Of a DNA stretch of 64,000 nt, positions 57,610 through 64,000 are shown in pieces (within the stretch, counting starts at the first letter, position 1; the number at the start of each line of letters is the position of its first letter). The notes below the pieces were generated by a model. The model made no database searches. It saw nothing but the letters and a program-made list of their open reading frames with translations, and was not told the DNA's origin. A program made the position numbers and the translations under genes. The DNA comes from Dicyema japonicum (lineage: Eukaryota; Dicyemida; Rhombozoa; Dicyemidae), in the NCBI GenBank assembly GCA_011109175.1, contig RDEW01000095.1, positions 1 through 64,000 of the forward strand, given 5' to 3'.

Positions 57610-58010
57610 TACATAGCCTAAAAATTAGCCTTCCGATTTTAAAAAAGCTAAAAATATTTTTGACAAATATCCCAAAAAGTTTTCAATTTCACCGAATGGA
57701 ATGCATTTTTGTAAATTATGTGAGTTACCCGTAACTTGCAAGAAACAATTTATTTGTAAACAAACACAGGGAAACACAGAAGCACTCTTCACGAATAAAT
57801 ATATCCACAAATAAAAAAATAATTGAATATCGTTCCAAATGATTTTTAAGAAATTTTTAACAGATGTAACGGAAGCATTTGTATCCGCAAACATTCCACT
57901 CTATAAATTGAGGAATCGAGCAATTATCAACTTATTCGAAAGTTTTGAACATCCACTTCCTTCAGAGTATCTGGTGGCGCATGTTGTGGACTCTACTTCA
58001 CAATAATGAA
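57610..58010 (+). mobile_element. hAT-like / BED-type transposon relic
   Basis: Plus-strand translation: NIFDKYPKKFSISPNGMHFC, KLCELPVTCKKQFICKQTQG, then (frame shifted) FLTDVTEAFVSANIPLYKLR and FEHPLPSEY. A Cys pair of the LCxxxVxC kind and the DLTRAFVSANIPLYKL block are typical of the N-terminal part of hAT-related and CGGBP1-like proteins. Stops interrupt it. Confidence 0.5.
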
Positions 58011-58019
58011 AATACATAA

Positions 58020-58633
58020 TTGACCAAGAATTTCAAAATACGACATGAAATGACTATTAAGATTTGAACGGATACACTGTAGACATGGAACGTTGGAGAT
58101 CAATAAAAAAGTTGAAATTTTTAATTAGAAAAATCAGAAATTTCAAAGACACTTATGTGGAAAACTATGTGATTATGAGCTAAAATATTACTTAATTGTG
58201 AATAACTCGATAAACGATGAATAAAATTACATTAATTTTCATAATCGTAGTTTATATATGAAAAAGTTGTAACTAGTATTTTTAGTTCACAACCTCGTTG
58301 ATGGCTGCATGCCCAGGGAACCGGCTTCTGCCGAGACGGCAAGAGAGCGGGTGAAGTCCTTTGCAGTCTACAACAGATCCACAACGGCATGGATAAGGCT
58401 GGCACAGGTCGATCCCGAGACAAATAGATATCCCATTCCGGAGGGCGTCCTATTCCAGAAGGGAACCAATTGACGATTATGGGAACGTGTTCACCCAAGC
58501 TCCGATGTGAGGAGAAGAGACTGCAATTAACTCTTATTTTAATTTTTTCGATTAAAATATCAAAAAAGCTGATTAAATAATATTTTTTATTTTTTAAAAT
58601 TATTACCTGAAATGTGAATTGTAATGAACTGAG
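58020..58633. other. Intergenic, no supportable gene
   Basis: AT-rich flanks around a GC-richer patch at 58280-58500 (ggcaagagagcgggtgaag) that may be transposon debris. No domain was recognised on either strand. Confidence 0.4.
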
Positions 58634-59720
58634 TTAGTTATTCTTAATGCATAGTTGATTAACCCTCACAACCCCTTCATCTGATGCTGTTACCAATAAG
58701 TTTCCGAATAGATTAATTCCAACTATAGGCTTTTTGTGTTTTATCTTCAATTGGGGAGTTTCATCATTTTGATCAAACATACAAACCAATCCATCTCCTC
58801 CTGAAGTCAGTACTCCCATTAAATATGTCATCATACCTGAATTATGTTTTACTATCATCTTACGAATGGAGTGACTGTGCCCCCGTAATGTTCTAATCTC
58901 GCCATCCATCCCCCACACTTTTACAGTTCCATCCATGCTTCCACTAAATAGCAGCATTTTTGTCCTCTAAAACATTTAAAAATATGACAGTTCACCACAA
59001 GACATGTGACAGGGCAAGTATGTCCACTAAAGGTAAAGAGACAGTCCCCCGTTGTGAGCTTCCAGCATATTATAGTTGAATCCACTGATCCAGTAAAGAG
59101 ATTCTCACACAGATGATCAACAACCACGCTCGTCAGAGCTGCAGAATGTCTTTCCAAAGATAACAACATCTCCCTGTCATTACAGAATATATTTTGGCAG
59201 TTGAATCGCTCGAAGCAGTCACCAACACGTCGCAGGGACCTTCCCACTCCCAAACATGGGGTACTTCATTTTGTCTCAGTGGAATATACAGCATATTGAG
59301 GATACTTCCATAATGTTCATCGTAAGTCATCAATTGCTCTGAATTGAACCAACATTTGACTGATCCATCATATGACGACGTAAAGATGATGTCCCCACAT
59401 ATTATAATTCCGCTGATTTGTGCTGTGTGAGCTTGCAATAAGAGATGACTTTCAAATTCTTCCCCCTTGTACAAACCGATCGTCCCATCTGATGACCCAC
59501 TGACCGTAATATCATCACAACATTCTATGCATGTTATCCGAGCTTCACACGTGGCTGTAATGTCGAATGTGTGAGTCAACGTGATGTCATTCTGCGTGAT
59601 AATTTTCCAACATGACAACATCCCTTTTTCTGTGCCGAAAATAGCAATCTCATGCTTCTCGGAAAATCCCACCGATGAAATACACAGTTGTGTTTGGAAT
59701 TCCCTTTCGTTTGTGGACAT
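58634..59720 (-). CDS. WDR86: WD40-repeat protein, WDR86-like
   Basis: Beta-propeller protein of unknown role. From 59720: SSVGFSEKHEIAIFGTEKG, ITCIECCDDITVSGSSDG, IIFTSSYDGSVKCWF, LVTASSDSTAKIYSVMTGRC, LFTGSVDSTIICWKLTTGDC, LLFSGSMDGTVKVWGMDG, LTSGGDGLVCMFD, LLVTASDEGVVRV. Order and spacing, including the insertion before LVTASSD, match human WDR86. Two introns of 29 and 24 nt on the minus strand restore repeats. At 59149-59151 a base seems to be missing: KGHSAALTS, the normal repeat start, needs one extra G; as written the frame ends at KDILQL. Assembly error or a frameshift allele. The paralog assignment is moderately sure. Confidence 0.75.
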
Positions 59721-59729
59721 TGGTTAAAT

Positions 59730-60440
59730 AATTTATTTTCCTATTTATAACATTGCCCCTTTCACTTTACGAGGCGTTTATCGACGATTTCGGATTACTT
59801 AATTGATTCTCGGATCTGACTCGCTAACCTACTCACGCACCATCGGATCGTTGATATCGAAAATGAGAAGGGGGACTTGAGAAGATGAATGGCTGATTGT
59901 GAAAATTCCCACAAGAATCGTAGTGCTATCAATCATGATAGCTGCTACCTGAGTCACAATTGCAACTTTCATAGTAAGAGGACACGCTACGAACACTAAT
60001 AGGAGACCTTATACATAGATGAACTGCGGAGACGTGGGGGAGTGAGAAACTGGGAGAACGGATAGTGAAGAGCACCGAACAAGCTGAACCCTAAGTATTC
60101 ATGTACCCATGGGTAAAGCGGGAGTGCATTTAACTAACTACTTATTAATTCCTTTAATTCCAAGTTCCTCAAATTTTGTGCCTGATGAGATTCAAACCCA
60201 GAGCATTGTGTATCTGACGCTTCCTCTCGTTGTTTTTCCTGAAACACCGAAACTCGACGTGAAAATGGCGGATCTCTAGGAGAGATCAGTCTTGGCAGCG
60301 ATCTATCTAATGGTCTGCGGCCTTTTACATGTTGGCGAAGTTGGGGTTAACACTTTGATTTAAATGACATTCTAATAAGAGATGGAAGTTTTTTTCAGAA
60401 ATAACGATGTTAGTTTTTGGAATTTTATATTTATAGTTTT
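59730..60440. repeat. Repeat-rich intergenic region
   Basis: Near 60188, gagattcaaacccag is a reverse B box, suggesting a minus-strand tRNA-derived SINE at about 60100-60240. The segment 60250-60360 belongs to the repeat family also at 20925 and 40670. No gene was found. Confidence 0.45.
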
Positions 60441-60453
60441 GACAACGTCGTTT

Positions 60454-61238
60454 TCAAGCAAAACTTTTTTTTTTATTTTTACCATTGACGTTTTCATTTT
60501 GAATGTTCATATCAGAATGATGTCTGCTAGGACGAACATTACCTGCAAAATTATAATTTTTTTAAATACAAGTGTGGGGGTTGACAGTACGGGAATTGTA
60601 AGAATCCATTATAAACTGATTTTCAAATTCGATCTGTCTAATTTTATCTTTGATTAAATCAATTTCCGAATTACAATGAACTAGAATGTGCCTTAAGACT
60701 ATATTTACGCTTTGATCCATACGAGGGGGTTTCTCGGTATTTTAGTTCCTTTTCCAGCAAAATCGCCTCAGCTTCCATCTGACTTAGCTCGCTTAAAACG
60801 GCTGGGTCGGAATTGCCGCTTTGTAGATAATATTGCCTCAGCATTCTAAAATATAGAATTTCACTACATTATTTCTTGAACGATTGAATTACTCTCAGGA
60901 AATGGAAAATATTGCACATTCTGTAATTTTCTGGTACTAAATGAGTAAACTTCCTTTTACATATTTTCTGAATCTTCTTTTAGCTGCATTTTCAAAGACT
61001 TGATTAATTCGCGATTAGTGATGTCGTCATCAATCAATTTTTTTCTCAATATTGAGTAATCGTCAAGTGAAGTCATCTTGTTGAGGGATTTTTTGTAATA
61101 TTTTAAGAAGTTTATATCTGAAAGGATATCTAGGAATTTAGCTGAGGTTTACCAACCCATATCCTTTTTTCTCAAATTTTTCATTTCCTGCCTTAAAGAG
61201 CTCATTTTTTCCGCGTGCTGGGATGCCAAGGATTCCAT
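60454..61238 (-). CDS. Coiled-coil protein, unrecognised
   Basis: Not visible as one frame: six exons joined by introns of 39, 24, 22, 28 and 27 nt give about 210 residues with no internal stop. It starts MESLASQHAEKMSSLRQEMK, continues FLKYYKKSLNKMTSLDDYSI, KLIDDDITNRELIKSLKMQL, RKLQNVQYFPFPESNSI, MLRQYYLQSGNSDPAVLSEL, EAEAILLEKELKY, IDLIKDKIRQIEFENQFIMD, and ends NKKKSFA. Heptad-like Leu/Ile spacing suggests coiled coils in the N-terminal half and near EIDLIKDKIRQIEFEN. I recognise no named family; such proteins are common at centrosomes and cilia, which is only a guess. All splice sites are GT-AG and phases agree, which supports reality. Confidence 0.6.
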
Positions 61239-61489
61239 ATTAGATTTCTAGTATTCATAATTTTGGTTACAGAATAAAAATTTTTATTCATGAAGCACGA
61301 AAGCACTAGAAATCGTCACCAAGCCAATTATGACATTATTTCGATTTTCATTATAAGCTTGATTTTATCAAAACCTGAAATACTCAAAAATTATAAAAAT
61401 TCTCAAAAATAAAAATTATAAAAATTAATGAAATAATTGTTAATAAATTTTGAGAAATTTTTAAACATTTAAAAGATGATCAAAATCTA

Positions 61490-62075
61490 AAAGCCAGAGT
61501 GGTTTTAGGACAGGGAGATCAACGGCTGATGTAGTATGGTGCCATAGATGGCAATGTGCTATTCAACAAAGATTCCGGAGCTCAAAGACTATCCTTTGGA
61601 CGTGGGGAATTTCGAAAACGGACGAACAAAACCTTGACTCCTTTCACAGAAGGCAACTTCGGTCTCTCTTGGGACTAAAGTGGCCAATGCGTGTAGGGAG
61701 TGAAAATTTATATAGAAGATACGGTTCCGGACCTCTGAGCACCATGATCATGAAGGCTCGCTGGAGATTGTTTGGCCATATTCTCAGATTGGAACAAGAC
61801 ACGCCAGCAAACGTCGTCATGGAAGAATACTTCGATACGTCAGGGAGAAGTTCAGAGGTCGTCCAAGAATAACTCTTCCGGAAGTCCTTAATGGTGACCT
61901 GAGATCAGTAACCAGACAACTAAAGGACGGTGAAGACCTTAGTAGTCTGCGGCACTTGGCATCGGACAGGAGGGATGGGAAAGGCTAATTAAGAGGATTG
62001 TTCAGACGCGGCACGAATAGAATTATAGTTTATATGATTCTATGTAGTTGCTTATAATAATAATAATCAAAATCT
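61490..62075 (+). mobile_element. R4/Dong-like LINE, C-terminal part and tail
   Basis: Readable blocks: GRSTADVVW-like start near 61510, TWGISKTDEQNLDSFHRRQL, RSLLGLKWPMRVGSENLYRR, RWRLFGHILRLEQDTPANVV, then (frame shifted) RGRPRITLPEVLNGDLRSVT and SLRHLASDRRDGKG. The end ttgcttataataataataat is an ata-type tail shared with 24170-24240. Broken by frameshifts. Confidence 0.75.
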
Positions 62076-62639
62076 AACCGTATGCTGTCATGTGATTTTT
62101 GTCTCTTTCGCTATGGAAAGTGCCGGAGCTCTCGGACATTCATCATACACTTTTTCCAACGACAAATTAATCTTATTTTAGTCTCCTCAGAGGACCACTA
62201 CCGACGCTGGTAGCTATGTGAGCTTATTTCCAGAGAGGGATTAGTCATGCAGTCGAGATTACTGTCCTCTAACTTTAATTTTTTGTTTGAGGATTAATGG
62301 AGTTTAACAAAAAAGGTTCCCCCTTCTTTTGTCTGTCAGATTTATGCGCTATTTAGTAAACAAAATATCTGTCTAACCCATGTCCACTTATAAGACACTC
62401 TTCCCATTTGATTAAGCCTGGTTAAACTCAAAAGTCTCGTCCACCATCCTATCAGACTGACAGCTTGTCATTTCGAATGTGACATACTTACGTCTTTGCC
62501 ATGTGCGGATGGGAAAAAAGGAATGGAAAAGGTTTCATACAAATCAGAGTGGCAATAAATGTCTCGAATATTTTTGCTGATTCGAAAATTCAATATCATT
62601 TTATTGACTTTACAACTTGCACTTTTGTGCATAAAACAC

Positions 62640-63530
62640 ATATTTTAATAATGTCTGGGGAATCACAACATTGATTTTTATAACTTAAACCAAGAAGAAA
62701 TTAAGAATCAGCAACTAATTGAGCGTATCCAGTTACTATGCCCGTAGTCGTTGAGAGATAAGTCCTTCCAAATACACAATCCATCAAGAACCAAATAAAA
62801 GAGAAGAAATGTCCAACACAAAGTCACAACTAATTAATCCAAGGAAGGAACCCAAAGGAGAATGTGCCAACCAAATCCATCTTTAGTAGTCCATTACAGG
62901 CTTTCGTTTCTGAATAGAAGTAGAGAAGTAGTTCTGCCTTCTTCCATTTTCATTACAAGTCCTACCGTCGCGGCCATCCCTTAATTCTTCAGCGAAGAGT
63001 TTTCATAGTGTAATCTTTCCAGTCGATTTGGTCAGGGAGAAGTCGCACAATTGTTAGTAAATTTGGTTTTAGTTTAGTTAGTTGAGACACACATATCATT
63101 AAAGTTAGATTGCATAAAATTGCATAAATTGTATTTTAAGATAATTCTTATTATCAATCTATTGATTTTGAAACTTGCACTTTTCGACATGAAACATGTA
63201 TTTTAATTATTGTGGTCTGTATAGTTAATTTGTATAACAACTTTAACTTAGAGAGAGGTTATCAGTTTAGCAACTAATTAAGCCTATCCTGTCCCCATGA
63301 TAGCAATCGAAGAGAGACATGTCCTTTTAAGCACACAAGTCCATCAAGAACCTGAGGAAATGGAAGAAAAAATTTAGTTTTTAGATGTCTAGAAGCACCT
63401 CCAATGAGTGATCCAGTAGTATGGTAGAACAAATAATCTTTTAGGCGTCATCTTATTACTGGTCGCCAACTGAGACAGGTGGATCAAATAGACATATTAA
63501 AAAGATACGTCGTCAGGTGATTCCAGCCTC
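62640..63530 (-). mobile_element. SINE-2 and SINE-3 copies
   Basis: At about 62690-62820 and 63240-63530 there are pieces with cagcaactaattgagcgtat and gcaactaattaagcctatcc, the SINE-2 minus-strand pattern. At 62820-63050 a SINE-3 piece starts with acaactaattaatccaaggaagg and contains cttcagcgaagagttttcat, matching 42405-42590. Between 62080 and 62640 no feature was recognised. Confidence 0.55.
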
Positions 63531-63544
63531 CTTTAGCATCCGCC

Positions 63545-64000
63545 TTATTCTTTCATGGGACACCGCTGGATTTCGGAGATGGCAATCGAGCTCCCGTTCC
63601 CCTCACAGATTCTCGAACGGAGATGGCATTAACCATGAGGGTCTCCGTGACTGTTCTTGACTGTTGCTTGAAAGACATTAATTTTCTTTAGGTTGCTATA
63701 GGACAGGTTTGTGTCCCATGCCGAACCACCATAGCTAATTGTCGGTTGAATATAAAAGTAGCTTAATGTTGAGTAGAAACAGTCTTTGTAGTATCCAAGA
63801 AGCGTTTTTACAAAATTTAGTTTTCGTTGGAAAGAAGAAATGACGTGACTGACATGCTTGTTGAAAGTCATAAAGGGGTCGCATGTTATCCTCAGTATTT
63901 TGATAGAGTTAGTAGAGGGGATTGACATTCCATTAAGGGTCAAAAAAGGTGCCAGTTTTTTAGTATTCTATTTGAAGTAAAAACTATTGTGCTAGACTTT
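63545..64000 (-). mobile_element. Jockey-like LINE, post-RT fragment
   Basis: Minus-strand translation: LTLNGMSIPSTNSIKILRIT, CDPFMTFNKHVSHVISSFQR, KLNFVKTLLGYYKD, FYIQPTISYGGSAWD and LSYSNLKKINVFQ. The IKILxITCDPFMTF block corresponds to ILGVTFDPLMTF at 1-850. It runs off the window end. Confidence 0.7.

Noticed and set aside
60382-60657. A 91-codon plus-strand hydrophobic frame
   Set aside because: It is antisense to the last exons of the coiled-coil gene, where splice sites and phases agree.
1-64000. CRISPR array, prophage or bacterial operon
   Set aside because: No regularly spaced short repeats, Shine-Dalgarno patterns or bacterial genes; the spliceosomal introns and gene content are those of an animal.

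Overview
The window looks like nuclear DNA of a very reduced animal, most likely a dicyemid mesozoan. It is AT-rich and holds animal genes: an Islet-type LIM-homeobox factor, CSK, calpain, a KDEL receptor, VPS35, MEIG1 and a WDR86-like protein. Conserved proteins are cut into short exons by introns that are almost all 21-31 nt. I placed about 80 introns by hand, using GT/AG ends, frame and protein-family alignment. Introns this short are a published hallmark of dicyemids; the genus is inference. The raw open reading frames hide most genes, because frame changes every 20-300 nt.

Layout. 1-5800: dead retroelements (Jockey-like and R2-like LINEs, tRNA-derived SINEs). 5858-6913 (-): ER J-protein DNAJB12/14. 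7183-10110: R4/Dong-like LINE and SINEs. 10216-10933 (+): ribosomal protein eL8 (RPL7A). 12239-12508 (-): MEIG1. 16270-17555 (+): proteasome ATPase Rpt4. 18663-19350 (+): KDEL receptor. 21815-22640 (-): decayed CPVL-like serine carboxypeptidase. 26809-27919 (+): Islet LIM-homeobox. 29950-31400 (-): relic integrase. 31988-36751: about 2.2 kb present twice around an N, probably two alleles joined in assembly. 37317-40519 (+): PP4 catalytic subunit and VPS35, 68 bp apart. 41010-43640: LINE relics. 44136-49825 (+): calpain, glycerol kinase, TP53RK/Bud32. 51878-56800 (+): NADPH-cytochrome P450 reductase, TRMT10C-like mitochondrial RNase P subunit and CSK, less than 100 bp apart. 58634-59720 (-): WDR86-like. 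60454-61238 (-): an unrecognised coiled-coil gene recovered only by placing micro-introns. The remainder to 64000 is LINE and SINE debris.

The genes are unrelated housekeeping, trafficking, signalling and ciliary/sperm functions, not one pathway. They sit in tight same-strand islands separated by transposon graveyards. Points of interest are the intron sizes (including a GC-AG micro-intron and a 6-nt coding exon), apparent single-base deletions in four otherwise good genes, a missing segment in eL8, SINE/LINE tail sharing, and assembly artefacts at all three N positions. I found no CRISPR array, prokaryotic operon or obvious new defence system.
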